Below are positions 45,001-57,455 of a DNA stretch of 64,000 nucleotides, one piece after another (the stretch's first letter is position 1; the number at the start of each line of letters is the position of its first letter). The DNA is from Legionella_C sp048541585 (GTDB lineage: Bacteria; Pseudomonadota; Gammaproteobacteria; Legionellales; Legionellaceae): assembly GCF_048541585.1 (NCBI RefSeq), contig NZ_CP183303.1:2852001-2916000 (forward strand), written 5' to 3'. The notes under the pieces were generated by a model. That model was not told the origin of the DNA and searched no databases. It saw only the letters and a list, made by a program, of their open reading frames with translations. The position numbers were made by a program, and so were the translations under genes.

Positions 45001-45494
45001 AACTCTTTAATAGTAATTGTCTTATAGCTATTTAGCTTCCCAGAAGTACTAAACGTTTTTACAGAATGTTCGAGTTTTTCCATCAGATCAGGAACAGAAT
45101 AAACTGTTTTATCATCATGGCCTAGATATAGGTCATTTAAATTTTCGACCGAATTTAAATCTAAGTCAGGAGAATAGGGCTGTAGACCAGGAATTAATAT
45201 AGCTAAGAATGGCTTATTTAATCTTTTACCTAATGATTTGGCCAGCGAAATCCATTCTTTATATTGAGCTGATGAGAAACTAGTATAATCATAAGAAGCA
45301 TCAATAGTATTATCCCAACGGTGGGCTAAAGCAGACTCAATTAGGTCTACTTCCTCATTAGAGAGCTCTTTTGCAGGATCTAGTGAAGAAAATTTTTCTT
45401 TTAAAAAATCTATAAATGCTAGATCTTCGCGGTTAAAGTTAGCCCCGTTTAAAGATACAACCTGAATAAATTCCTGAATACGTCGAACTAACAT
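42027..45494 (-). CDS. Large three-fold repeat protein, candidate Dot/Icm effector
   Basis: 1155 residues, no known domain recognised, no signal peptide or membrane helix, mostly helical. Three diverged copies of one unit can be aligned: AHRW-60 / MHW-367 / LRW-576 each before a (V/I)IDxxxDY-like turn; LVPLW-196 / FAPLW-400 / LPHFV-696; QKIYLVEILV-269 / KQFYLLELLI-475 / RKITFLEVLE-787; FYNLQELLNALSL (316-328) / YYNLNKLENLLNALSL (521-536). Copies 1 and 3 also share WISLA (91-95, 597-601) and LIPGL/LIPTL, which copy 2 lacks. The C-terminus (LEYTESPEEIYSNSPVLSAV) has Glu at -17, -14 and -13, an E-block-like Dot/Icm signal. Start ATG 45494 lacks a strong ribosome site. Confidence 0.85.
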   Translation of the reverse strand: MLVRRIQEFIQVVSLNGANFNREDLAFIDFLKEKFSSLDPAKELSNEEVDLIESALAHRWDNTIDASYDYTSFSSAQYKEWISLAKSLGKRLNKPFLAILIPGLQPYSPDLDLNSVENLNDLYLGHDDKTVYSVPDLMEKLEHSVKTFSTSGKLNSYKTITIKELHRIRNKEPYEENQKSESDFWYYFINELVPLWRTDQLKIELTSALCEVIHTYFDCDENKDFNKFKESFKNFCNYLNTFSAEDINAFYSITLEYEQQKIYLVEILVDCLAMPETEDLTKKLNIVLDSIYTLSSSSLLKHRLLDCPQAKHYFEFYNLQELLNALSLTTLPSFNSKAALFKHKFISQNNFNSSQLDELTDLLSMHWRKVIDNSDNLLIQDDKSTLTIWHCLVRQFAPLWKKNGELPRHVLPELLNVIDAYYQSLEVDNNKYQLKRAVIDLINTLKLSKVEDSNYLYSTLFKVRGKQFYLLELLIEILQHAENLAPKLKAVAQWIYELDHSLIASHNQLASVYRNLQAGPYYNLNKLENLLNALSLESASTKLKEKLAKIKQYIRRIDQLNAYLVQEIVELFTLRWQEIIDTPLDYTRLIDGANESWISLAQYLEGAQLLNFLSPPNYYKLLIPTLTHETDFISGEKLTVYPLTHYILAEQGDELIFLPNCVSNFTYRKTFYNCNHFKPFTAVEKERIKHSLPHFVRCFNEAEEENHDIPVSRKTVLEVKKLVEGTLYPEGLYLGNDITASQLDYAENSYKEFLKYLNNLPEEEKLNLLSQTILFEGRKITFLEVLEQVLDKGECLVVYAQYLLKFVLDYDPFVRFPVEWEHKVRIDTMRPQSEQKVFSDYDHISDEEAIKRILILGVSLMTHTFKYLPLTGVSFSLWDCSNTITKTGNDIMNLIKKPIFSGDFTQARFIYASLMESVIKPAFISDGYRVTFLRYPDTIAWLSTIIDGSLFRQSSITCFEPDTLLSVLWSYKDKSSKIMPQIENFLEEIISTLLQTQNDYLKWIRINIKFSEFVKEIPKEESEELLSQLRAKIEPVPSDTLVKIIRDFLVHRIAWQIARAPKGFGLFKESAINTTMYQEAAKRFHQELEAFNSQNQAWYELPSMLAKIARTILINFEISSLPKYFSKFETNISTLEYTESPEEIYSNSPVLSAVS

Positions 45495-45749
45495 TGCAAG
45501 TCATTATCCCATAAACTGGTTGATTCATATTACAGTAAGTTCTGCTAAATTATCTACAAGTAATCAATACTTCTCATACTTTAATTTGTTTAGTTACTTA
45601 ATAAGTTATAAACGTTTCGCTTATTCTAAATTAATAACGAATAGTAAATTGAATCTCACATTTATTTAATACAGATTAAATAAGGACTCTAAAATAAATT
45701 TTTGGAAATTATAAACCAATAAAATCTTCATTTATAGGAGAATTAGATT

Positions 45750-45780
45750 TTAAATGTAAATAATAATGATTTACATTTAA
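45750..45780. repeat. Perfect 12-bp inverted repeat
   Basis: TTAAATGTAAAT (45750-45761) and ATTTACATTTAA (45769-45780) flank a 7-base spacer. It lies about 260 bp upstream of the repeat-protein start and below the rRNA terminator. Possible regulator site; GTAAAT/ATTTAC halves recall CpxR half-sites but are inverted rather than direct. Confidence 0.5.
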
Positions 45781-45830
45781 GAATGTCAGAAAAATTATAC
45801 TTAGAAAAAGTGAAAATAAATCAATAGGAT

Positions 45831-45856
45831 AAAAAAAAGCGGCTTAAAGCCGCTTT
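45831..45856 (-). terminator. Terminator of the rRNA operon
   Basis: AAAGCGGCTT and AAGCCGCTTT (45836-45856) form a perfect stem with a run of U on the minus-strand transcript right after it (plus-strand A-run 45831-45835). It lies 12 bases after the 5S gene. Confidence 0.92.
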
Positions 45857-45867
45857 AAGAATAAAAC

Positions 45868-45982
45868 CCTGGCGATGACCTACTTTCACATGGGGAAACC
45901 CCACACTATCATCGGCGCGAATCTGTTTCACTGCTGAGTTCGGGATGGAATCAGGTGGTTCCAAATTGCTATAGTCGCCAGG
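45868..45982 (-). rRNA. rrf: 5S ribosomal RNA
   Basis: About 115 nt. The ends CCTGGCGA and TCGCCAGG pair, and internal ATTCCATCCCGAACTCAG and GTGGGGTTTCCCCATGTGAAAG-type segments are present (minus strand). It lies about 97 bp after 23S. Ends are accurate to a few bases. Confidence 0.95.
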
Positions 45983-46079
45983 AAAACCGGTTGGCTTTAA
46001 AAAAAGCCGGTAAAGATTAACGTCACACACGCGTTTAGGTGCCTTATAACCTTCCACACGTCACAGCGCTTGAGGTTAT

Positions 46080-48973
<2,894 letters not shown>

Positions 48974-48980
<7 letters not shown>

Positions 48981-48991
48981 ATATAACCTCA
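48974..48991 (-). other. 23S processing stalk, 5' arm
   Basis: Perfect 18-base partner of 46071-46088, on the 5' side of 23S. Confidence 0.85.
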
Positions 48992-49219
48992 ATCACCGTT
49001 AAACGATTAAAGTCATTACATATCACACTAAAGTTCGCTTGTGTTACCTCGCGACAATCTACTCTCATCCAACAGTTACCCGTCAGATAATTTCAATCAT
49101 CTTTATTTGTTAATCTTTACCTAATTGTTAATGAACGTCTGGTTTAAACCAGATAAAAAACCACTTACTTAACCCACACCCTAGTGCCGCTAGCAAATAG
49201 CCTTTTATCTTGTCAATCC

Positions 49220-49295
49220 TGGTGGAGCTGGGGAGGTTCGAACTCCCGACCCCCTGCGTGCAAGGCAGGTGCTCTCCCAGCTGAGCTACAACCCC
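49220..49295 (-). tRNA. tRNA-Ala (TGC) in the 16S-23S spacer
   Basis: 76 nt with encoded CCA. Minus strand: GGGGTTGTAGCTCAGCTGGGAGAGC at the 5' part, anticodon arm CCTGC-CTTGCAC-GCAGG giving TGC (alanine), T arm GGTTCGAACC-like, acceptor CAGCTCC-A-CCA. No tRNA-Ile gene is present in this spacer. Confidence 0.97.
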
Positions 49296-49317
49296 ATGTC
49301 CCCTTCAAGGTCATTCC

Positions 49318-49339
49318 GAAACAAACTGTGTGGGCACCT
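49318..49339 (-). other. 16S processing stalk, 3' arm
   Basis: GAAACAAACTGTGTGGGCACCT (22 bases on the plus strand, starting GAAACAAAC) is complementary to 50962-50983 with one mismatch. It lies just after the 16S 3' end in the transcript, forming the RNase III stem. Confidence 0.85.
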
Positions 49340-49360
49340 TATCGATGCTTGATTTTATAG

Positions 49361-50905
<1,545 letters not shown>

Positions 50906-50961
50906 AATCTCTTAAGCGTCAGTTTATCTGACTAATCTTTTCATCTCTCAAAGCATCTCAA

Positions 50962-50983
50962 AGATGCCCACACAGTTTGTTTC
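50962..50983 (-). other. 16S processing stalk, 5' arm
   Basis: Pairs with 49318-49339 (21 of 22 bases). On the transcript it reads GAAACAAACTGTGTGGGCAT and follows the boxA-like element, as in E. coli rrn leaders. Confidence 0.85.
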
Positions 50984-51023
50984 TTCGCTTCTTAATGAAC
51001 TCTGCCCCGAAGGCGTGATGCGT

Positions 51024-51051
51024 ATTCTACTCATCTCAGCTTCCTTGTCAA
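51024..51051 (-). promoter_or_regulatory. rRNA promoter (proximal)
   Basis: Minus strand TTGACA (51051-51046), a 16-base spacer, TAGAAT (51029-51024), then a start region rich in C/G. The sequence upstream of -35 is a run of A tracts, a typical UP element. This combination is characteristic of growth-rate-controlled rrn promoters. Confidence 0.8.
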
Positions 51052-51231
51052 ATACTTTTTTCCTTTTTTTTCATTTTATTTAGCCAGCGTGTCTTTTTAG
51101 TAAGCGAACTTCTCAGAAGTGCTGTAACCCGTCGGGATAAAATAAGTTTTTTTGGAGAAAATACTGCAGAAGAACCTGATTATTTATTCTAAACTTTACT
51201 GCATTATTAACGCTTTAGCGCATCCTAATAA

Positions 51232-51260
51232 GATATAGACTTTGATCTTTATTTTGTCAA
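51232..51260 (-). promoter_or_regulatory. rRNA promoter (distal)
   Basis: Minus strand TTGACA (51260-51255), a 17-base spacer, TATATC (51237-51232). It lies about 210 bp upstream of the proximal promoter and reads toward 16S. Confidence 0.55.
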
Positions 51261-51321
51261 GCCAAATATGCTTATTTTCTATTTAAACTACTCACCTCCG
51301 TGTGAAGCTCTTTTAAAGTTA

Positions 51322-52524
51322 TTAGTTTTGCGTTAATTGAATTTTAGCAAACCGGCGTTTACCTACCTGAATAATATAGGTTGCATTGGGTGCTAATATT
51401 ATGGAGGTATCATTAATTCGGTCATTATTAATTCGTACTGCACCTTGCTGAATTAATCTTATGGATTCAGAGGTACTTTTTGTCAAATTTAACTGCTTAA
51501 GCAATTGTGCAATAGTGAGACTTTCGCTATATCCAACTACTTGCTCTTCTAAATCTTGTGGTACTTCGCCCTTTTGAAATTGCTCTATGAAAGCTTGATG
51601 TGCACGCTCTGCCTGCGCTTTATCATGAAAACGGGTAATAATCTCTTTAGCAAAATCTATTTTGATGTCCCGTGGGTTTAGACCTTGTGCTACTTCTGCT
51701 TTCAATTTATTAATATGTTCAATAGAGTTAAAGCTTAATAACTCTATATAACGCCACATAAGTTCATCTGAGACGGACATTATCTTGCCGAACATACTTT
51801 CTGCAGGCTCCGTAATTCCTATATAGTTATTAAGAGATTTAGACATTTTTTTAACACCGTCTAACCCTTCAATTAAAGGTGTCATCATAACTACTTGTGG
51901 CTCCATCCCGAAATGCTTTTGTAATTCACGACCCATAAGCAGATTAAATTTTTGATCAGTCCCTCCTAATTCTATATCCGCTTTTAAGGCAACCGAATCA
52001 TAACCTTGCACTAAAGGATAGAGAAATTCATGAATTGCAATGGGCTGTTCTGCTTTATAACGCTTATTAAAATCATCGCGCTCTAGCATCCTTGCAACTG
52101 TTGAAGTTGCAGCAAGCCGAACTAAATCAGCGGCACTCATTTTACCTAACCATTGCGAATTATAAGCAACTGTTGTTTTATCTGAATCTAAAATCTTAAA
52201 CACTTGTTGTTGATAAGTTTTAGAGTTTTCTAAAATAGCTTTTTCATCTAATGGTAAGCGAGTTGCGTTTTTGCCTGTAGGGTCACCTATTCTTGCTGTA
52301 AAGTCGCCAATTAAGAAAACAACTTGATGTCCTAACAGCTGTAATTGCCGTAATTTATTTAATAAGACCGTATGACCTAAATGTAAGTCGGGTGCTGTAG
52401 GATCAAAACCTGCCTTAATAATTAACGGACGATTCTTTGTTAGTTTTGTCGCAAGTTCTTGTATTGGAAGGATTTCTTCACAACCTCTTTGTAGCTCTTC
52501 GCTGATTTTTTCTGCAATTGACAT
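51322..52524 (-). CDS. tyrS: Tyrosyl-tRNA synthetase
   Basis: 400 residues, the TyrRS-2-like group common in proteobacteria. Class I motifs: PTAPDLHLGHTVLL (HIGH-type), and KKMSKSLNN (KMSKS). A C-terminal S4 domain (SIRLIQQGAVRINNDRI) binds tRNA. It charges tRNA-Tyr. Divergent from the mepM-like gene, a conserved gammaproteobacterial arrangement. Confidence 0.97.
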   Translation of the reverse strand: MSIAEKISEELQRGCEEILPIQELATKLTKNRPLIIKAGFDPTAPDLHLGHTVLLNKLRQLQLLGHQVVFLIGDFTARIGDPTGKNATRLPLDEKAILENSKTYQQQVFKILDSDKTTVAYNSQWLGKMSAADLVRLAATSTVARMLERDDFNKRYKAEQPIAIHEFLYPLVQGYDSVALKADIELGGTDQKFNLLMGRELQKHFGMEPQVVMMTPLIEGLDGVKKMSKSLNNYIGITEPAESMFGKIMSVSDELMWRYIELLSFNSIEHINKLKAEVAQGLNPRDIKIDFAKEIITRFHDKAQAERAHQAFIEQFQKGEVPQDLEEQVVGYSESLTIAQLLKQLNLTKSTSESIRLIQQGAVRINNDRINDTSIILAPNATYIIQVGKRRFAKIQLTQN

Positions 52525-53030
52525 ACACGTAAAACCTTTTAATGATTGACCTGACTTCTCACAGCGGGTATCTTAGCCCGGTTATTATATTCTCGCTAGA
52601 GAATAAATGCTCTGTTAGGATTCAATGATAATTGCTCTAAGTTAAAAGCAATTTATTATAACTAATTTGTCAACAAGGATGATATTAACTTGCTTAAAAA
52701 AGCTTGTTTAACATGAATAAACCGGGAAGAAATAACGCTGTATTTAATTAATGATTAAATGATTTTGAATTATAACTAAAACAGCAGTATTTCATATTGT
52801 GGGTATTCGGAAAGCGGCAAATTGTTTGCATGAGCTTAAATCGACATTAAGGGTATGTGTTTTTATTGTTTAGTCAAAGCCAAAGTGATTGGTTTTATTA
52901 TTTAGTAATTCTATCAAACACTCTAAGAATAAACTTATAAGAGGTATACAAAAAATGGCATGGCTCTTTGCATGGATTGTCAACCGGACTTCCTTAATTA
53001 CCATTAAGAAGATAGTAGTAAAGGCGAAAC
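52525..53030. other. Divergent region tyrS/mepM-like
   Basis: About 506 bp, AT-rich, with no gene I can support. It carries the tyrS promoter to the left and the peptidase promoter to the right; no clear operator or repeat was found. Confidence 0.5.
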
Positions 53031-54560
53031 ATGGATCAACAACCCAGTGTCTCATTAGATAACTCAAGTAAGCCTTCAAAAATTTTGGCGACAGTAGCAA
53101 TCTTAATAGCGTTTGCATTACCTTTTATTTTAGTAAAAACATTTCATAATAAGCAGAGATTAGTTAGCGCTACTGAAGATAAAATGAATTTACCTCTACC
53201 TCCGGCTAGAGAACCTATTTTTGAAGAAACCAATAAATTAATAACGCAAAGGATACTTTCTATAGCGTTTCCTACTGATAGCATACCTAAAGCAAGTGAA
53301 GCTGAAGCGAAAAATATTATTATTAATACAGTTAATAGAGAGGCTGTTAAAATACCTTCATTAAATGTATTACCTAAAAAAATTACCGTGCAAACGTCTA
53401 AAAAAGTAGAGGCTGAGGTAAAACAACCGCAATGGAAAATTGTAAAAACACGTGATAGAGACTCACTAGCTAATGTGTTTAGTCGAGTCGGATTAAGCGC
53501 TAAAACACTGCATACTATTATGCAAGAGGTAAAACAGAAGCAAGCATTAACCAGATTAAAACCAAATCAAGAATTACAATTTTTAATTAAAAACCAGTTA
53601 TTGGAAAAGTTAATTCTTCCTTATACAGATACACAATACTTAGTTATTTATCGTGATGATAAGCATTATAAAAGTAAAATAAAATTACGTAAGATGAATA
53701 GCTACAATCATTTTTTAACCGCAACGGTGAGAGATTCCTTATACAGCACAGCAAAAAAGCAGAATATTCCCTATAAGCTAATTCAGCAAATGACAGAGAT
53801 TTTTACCTGGGATATTGATTTTGCTAAAGACGTAAAAACAGGTGATCAATTTACTATTATGTATAAAGCCTTTTATGTTGAAAATAAGCTGGTTGGAACA
53901 GGTGATATTATTGCTGTTTCCTATAGAAACGGCAATAAGACCTTTCAAGCAATCCGACATACTAGTAGTTCAAGTCAAACAGATTATTATACGCCGCAAG
54001 GTATGAGTCTTAAAAAAGCCTTTACGCGTTATCCTTTAAAATTTAGCCATATTAGCTCTACATTTAGTCTAGCTCGTTACCATCCCATTTTACATTATAA
54101 TCGTGCTCATAAAGGAATTGACTTAGCTGCACGTATTGGTACACCTATCCAAGCTACTGGGGATGGCCGCATAGAAATCATTGGTCGCCAAAGCGGTTAT
54201 GGAAATATGATTAAAATTAATCATAACAAAAAATTTAGTACGATTTATGGGCACATGTTAAAATTTCAAAAAGGATTAAGTAAAGGCGATTTTGTTAAGC
54301 GTGGCCAGGTAATTGGTTATGTTGGACAAACAGGATTAGCATCAGGCCCACATTGTCACTACGAATTTCATATTAATAACCAACCTAAGAATCCAGCTAC
54401 AGTAGACTTACCACGAGGTAACCCTATCACCGGGAAAGAATTAGCAGCATTTCGCTCTAAAGCGTCTACAATGCTCGCTCAATTAAAACTTTTTGAGGAA
54501 GCAAGACTTGCGAGTTTAACCAAACCAACATCATCACATGCAAAATCAAGTAAAGCTTAA
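53031..54560 (+). CDS. mepM: M23-family peptidoglycan endopeptidase (MepM/YebA-like)
   Basis: 509 residues. An N-terminal membrane anchor (ILATVAILIAFALPFILV), an OapA/LysM-like region (WKIVKTRDRDSLANVFSRVGL), a Csd3-type second domain, and the LytM zinc domain with His-360 and Asp-364 (HKGIDLAA), YGHML, and His-441 and His-443 (PHCHYEFH). All metal ligands are present, so it should be active. MepM cuts D,D-crosslinks so that new peptidoglycan can be inserted. AAGG precedes the ATG. Confidence 0.94.
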   Translation: MDQQPSVSLDNSSKPSKILATVAILIAFALPFILVKTFHNKQRLVSATEDKMNLPLPPAREPIFEETNKLITQRILSIAFPTDSIPKASEAEAKNIIINTVNREAVKIPSLNVLPKKITVQTSKKVEAEVKQPQWKIVKTRDRDSLANVFSRVGLSAKTLHTIMQEVKQKQALTRLKPNQELQFLIKNQLLEKLILPYTDTQYLVIYRDDKHYKSKIKLRKMNSYNHFLTATVRDSLYSTAKKQNIPYKLIQQMTEIFTWDIDFAKDVKTGDQFTIMYKAFYVENKLVGTGDIIAVSYRNGNKTFQAIRHTSSSSQTDYYTPQGMSLKKAFTRYPLKFSHISSTFSLARYHPILHYNRAHKGIDLAARIGTPIQATGDGRIEIIGRQSGYGNMIKINHNKKFSTIYGHMLKFQKGLSKGDFVKRGQVIGYVGQTGLASGPHCHYEFHINNQPKNPATVDLPRGNPITGKELAAFRSKASTMLAQLKLFEEARLASLTKPTSSHAKSSKA

Positions 54561-54793
54561 ATATTTAAGAAACTTAATTTTATGCTGGTAAACATGTTTG
54601 GCATTGCGTGATGAAATTAAAAATAATGAATAGCCATTGAGTATAGTTGCAGTAAGCTAATCTCATTGAAATAAAAACTATAGTATAGCTGGCAAGGAAA
54701 ACTAATCTTAAATATAAATACAAGCTCTCTAAATTGACACCGGCATAGGTTTCCTGTATTTAAAAGACAAATTATAAATATGAGAAATCAACT

Positions 54794-56086
54794 ATGCCAA
54801 CCAACTACCACCACACCAGCGCCTTTCTTGAAAAATTTATATTAAGCCATGAAGAAAATAGTTTAAAAGAACGTTTAAATTCCAAACATATTAATCAACT
54901 TAGGCCGCCCGTTGGCAATGATCTTGCAGCGTATATTGGACGCTGGGAAAGTATTAATTTACCTGCAGAAACAAAATCTCTTCTCATGAGTAATAACGTT
55001 GAACACGACCTCGCTACCTACTCAAAAAACATTGAAAATTTTTTGGGTTTTGTTAAGGTTCCCATTGGCCTTGCAGGACCTATTCGCGTAAATGGATTAT
55101 TTGCAAATGGTGATTATTTAATACCTCTTGCCACCACTGAAGCTGCACTAGTTGCATCCTATAATAGAGGCACAAAAATAATCAGCGATGCAGGTGGCTG
55201 CAGAGCTGTCTTAATAAATGCGTTAGTAAATCGCTGTCCTGTTTTTGCTTTTGAAAATCTAACCCAAGTTGGACAGTTTTTAATATGGATGAATAACAAT
55301 TACTCCGATATAAAAACTAAAGCAGAACTAACTACCCGCTTTGGAAAACTTGTCGATTTAAGATACACCATAGAAGGCAATCATGTATTCATGAGTTTTG
55401 ATTACGAAACGGGAGATGCCTCAGGTCAAAATATGGTTACCATTGCAACGCAAGCCGCATTTGATTACATTCGTAATAATTCACCTGTACAACCACAATA
55501 TGCTTTTATTGAATCGAATATGTCTGGAGATAAAAAGGCATCGATGCAAGCGTTTCAAAATGTACGCGGACGTAAGGTTGTAGTGGAAGTGACAATTCCT
55601 GATTCACTCTTGCAAAAGCAATTGCATATTACTGTAGATGAGATGGTTCGTTTCTTTGCGACTACTTCTACTGGTGCTAAATTGTCAGGAACAATTGGAA
55701 TACAGGGACATTATGCTAATGCTCTTGCTGCGTTATACATTGCTTGCGGACAAGATGCCGCATGTGTTTCTGAATCATCAATCGGTCTAACTCGATTTGA
55801 AAAAACTAAAAATGGCGAATTATATGCCTCTGTAACTTTACCCAATATCATGGTTGGTACTGTTGGCGGCGGCACTCAACTTCCTACACAAAAGGCTTGC
55901 CTTGATCTATTGGGGTTAAGTGGCGCAGGCAATGCTAATGCATTTGCAGAAGTGGCAGCAGCTTTGTGTTTAGCAGGTGAACTCTCCATTAGTGCTGCAA
56001 TGGCGACAGATACCTTCACTAAAGCTCACCACAACTTAGCAAGAATAGGCAAAATTGAACGTAGAGAAAGTGAGCATCAGGTATGA
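54794..56086 (+). CDS. Hydroxymethylglutaryl-CoA reductase
   Basis: 430 residues. Makes mevalonate from HMG-CoA, the committed step of the mevalonate isoprenoid route found in Legionella and Coxiella. Motifs: ENFLGFVKVPIGLAGPIRV, TTEAALVASYNRG (catalytic Glu), ESNMSGDKKAS (Lys), GQDAACVSES (Asp), GTVGGGTQLPTQ, and the C-terminal His in FTKAHHNLAR. The usual DAMGMNM cofactor motif reads GDASGQNMV. No other mevalonate gene is in the window. It overlaps the next membrane protein by 4 bp. Confidence 0.95.
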   Translation: MPTNYHHTSAFLEKFILSHEENSLKERLNSKHINQLRPPVGNDLAAYIGRWESINLPAETKSLLMSNNVEHDLATYSKNIENFLGFVKVPIGLAGPIRVNGLFANGDYLIPLATTEAALVASYNRGTKIISDAGGCRAVLINALVNRCPVFAFENLTQVGQFLIWMNNNYSDIKTKAELTTRFGKLVDLRYTIEGNHVFMSFDYETGDASGQNMVTIATQAAFDYIRNNSPVQPQYAFIESNMSGDKKASMQAFQNVRGRKVVVEVTIPDSLLQKQLHITVDEMVRFFATTSTGAKLSGTIGIQGHYANALAALYIACGQDAACVSESSIGLTRFEKTKNGELYASVTLPNIMVGTVGGGTQLPTQKACLDLLGLSGAGNANAFAEVAAALCLAGELSISAAMATDTFTKAHHNLARIGKIERRESEHQV

Positions 56087-56634
56087 TTTTTTTTCTATAT
56101 TGCAGCATTCTTTGTTGGACATTCCTTGAGGCAACATTCTGGTGGGTGGCTCCCGATATTAGTATCGGAATTGCCTTTATTTATTTTCCGCAATATTGGC
56201 GACGGTTTATAATAATAGGCATATTGGGTTCACTTCTGGGTACCCTTACTACTTTTTTTTGGGCAAGGGAACTTCCCATAGATTGGCTTGCTTATGTTAA
56301 AACAATGCCTTTTCATACATTACACAATATTAATTTTGTGAATAAAACTATTAATGATCCCCTAACCATTATTATTGGCGCCTGGAGTGGCATTCCATAT
56401 AAGTTATTTGTTGGCATTGGCGCCATAGGAGGCGTTGCACTTACCAAGTTCATCATAGTAGGCTTACTATCTCGATTTATTCGTTTTAGTTTCGTGCTGG
56501 GGGTAACAAGTGTTATACGTTACTATACAAAATCTTTTAGCGCTCAATATCCTGCTAGAATGGCGTTAATACTCATGCTGATTTGGATTACAGCAATTGG
56601 TTTGTTTGATATAGGTATTAATCGTTTAGTGTAG
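56083..56634 (+). CDS. Small membrane protein, VTT/YqaA-like
   Basis: 183 residues with about five hydrophobic helices (MIFFLYCSILCWTFLEATFWW, FIIIGILGSLLGTLTTFFWA, LTKFIIVGLLSRFIRFSFVLGVTSVI, MALILMLIWITAIGLFDIGI). The layout recalls short DedA/VTT-superfamily proteins such as YqaA. The start overlaps the HMG-CoA reductase stop (ATGA), so the two are translated from one message, which is unusual. A possible lipid-carrier or envelope role is inference. Confidence 0.7.
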   Translation: MIFFLYCSILCWTFLEATFWWVAPDISIGIAFIYFPQYWRRFIIIGILGSLLGTLTTFFWARELPIDWLAYVKTMPFHTLHNINFVNKTINDPLTIIIGAWSGIPYKLFVGIGAIGGVALTKFIIVGLLSRFIRFSFVLGVTSVIRYYTKSFSAQYPARMALILMLIWITAIGLFDIGINRLV

Positions 56635-56675
56635 GAGTACTTCATATAATGTCGCCAACCTAAGCATAGCGTTGA

Positions 56676-56697
56676 CATTCCCGCGCAGGCGGGAATG
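56676..56697. repeat. REP-like palindrome
   Basis: CATTCCCGC, loop GCAG, GCGGGAATG: perfect 9-bp arms. Palindromes of this type (ATTCCCGCG-AGGCGGGAAT) are common intergenic repeats in proteobacteria. It also sits 42 bp after the small membrane gene and could act as a terminator-like hairpin. Confidence 0.75.
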
Positions 56698-56787
56698 ATA
56701 AAACTGTTGTTAAGTTCATTCCTTTATGTAAATCTTGTGATACATTTAGCACCAAAAAAATAGGTTCAACTATTTCTTGATTTATGT

Positions 56788-57444
56788 TTAAAAAGTGTTG
56801 AAATCTGGTTTAATTACTGCTGCAGATAATATCTCATATTCCCTATTAAGCTGGTTCATAAATTGTGTCCTATCACCTTGCCAATAAATAGGATCTCCTA
56901 CTAAAACATCACATGCAAATGGCACTAATAACCGTTTACCTTTAGGAAGCGCCTTACCGAGTCCATACATAAAAACGGATGTAATAGGAACATGAGGATA
57001 ACGTTCAGCTATAAATGAAATGCCCTTTTTAAATTCAGACATTTTTTCCGGATCGCCGCGTGTTCCTTCAGGAAATAAAATTAATATTTCATTGTTATCT
57101 AAAGCCTGATAGCACGGAATTAAAGGATTTTCTTTTTTAGTTTTTCTTTGTCTATTAATTGGAATAATGCCAATAATTTTTTTAGAAAACCAAGTAGAAA
57201 AACCTGTTTTCATAAAATAATCAGCAGCAGCCACAGGATGAATTTTGTCTAGTAATTTTAATTTAAACAAACTAATTAACATTAATGTGTCTAAATGACT
57301 ATTATGGTTTGCTACAATAACTGCCGGGCCCTTTCTGGGTAGTTTTTCTCGGCCTCTAACTTTTGCTCCTATAAGAAAAAATATGATGAATCTTACAAAG
57401 ATTGCAAAAAATAAATAGCGTAAGCACTTAACAATAAAGTTCAC
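56788..57444 (-). CDS. 1-acylglycerol-3-phosphate acyltransferase-like protein
   Basis: 218 residues. PlsC fold: VIVANHNSHLDTLM (His-x4-Asp), a downstream IPINRQRK, and LFPEGTRGDPEKMSEFKKG (substrate phosphate site). An N-terminal membrane helix anchors it. It acylates lysophosphatidate or a similar glycerol lipid. It follows the CdsA-like gene by 11 bp, so it is the last gene of a phospholipid operon. Confidence 0.9.
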   Translation of the reverse strand: MNFIVKCLRYLFFAIFVRFIIFFLIGAKVRGREKLPRKGPAVIVANHNSHLDTLMLISLFKLKLLDKIHPVAAADYFMKTGFSTWFSKKIIGIIPINRQRKTKKENPLIPCYQALDNNEILILFPEGTRGDPEKMSEFKKGISFIAERYPHVPITSVFMYGLGKALPKGKRLLVPFACDVLVGDPIYWQGDRTQFMNQLNREYEILSAAVIKPDFNTF

Positions 57445-57455
57445 CTATTTACTCC

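Larger units (their letters stand above)
45495..45867. other. Intergenic region between the rRNA operon and the repeat-protein gene
   Basis: About 370 bp. It contains the 5S terminator (45831-45856), a perfect 12-bp AT inverted repeat at 45750-45780, and the promoter region of the 1155-residue gene. I found no PmrA, LetA or strong sigma-70 site. Confidence 0.5.
50906..51321. other. rRNA leader and promoter region, tyrS end
   Basis: About 416 bp. Minus strand: two sigma-70 promoters (51024-51051 and 51232-51260), an AT-rich upstream element, a boxA-like GTTCATTAAGAA near 50990-51001, and the 16S processing arm. The tyrS 3' end lies to the right; no separate tyrS terminator was recognised. Confidence 0.7.

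Noticed and set aside
52870..53118. Minus-strand 82-codon ORF between tyrS and the peptidase gene
   Set aside because: It overlaps the start of the M23 peptidase, lacks a ribosome site, and resembles no family.
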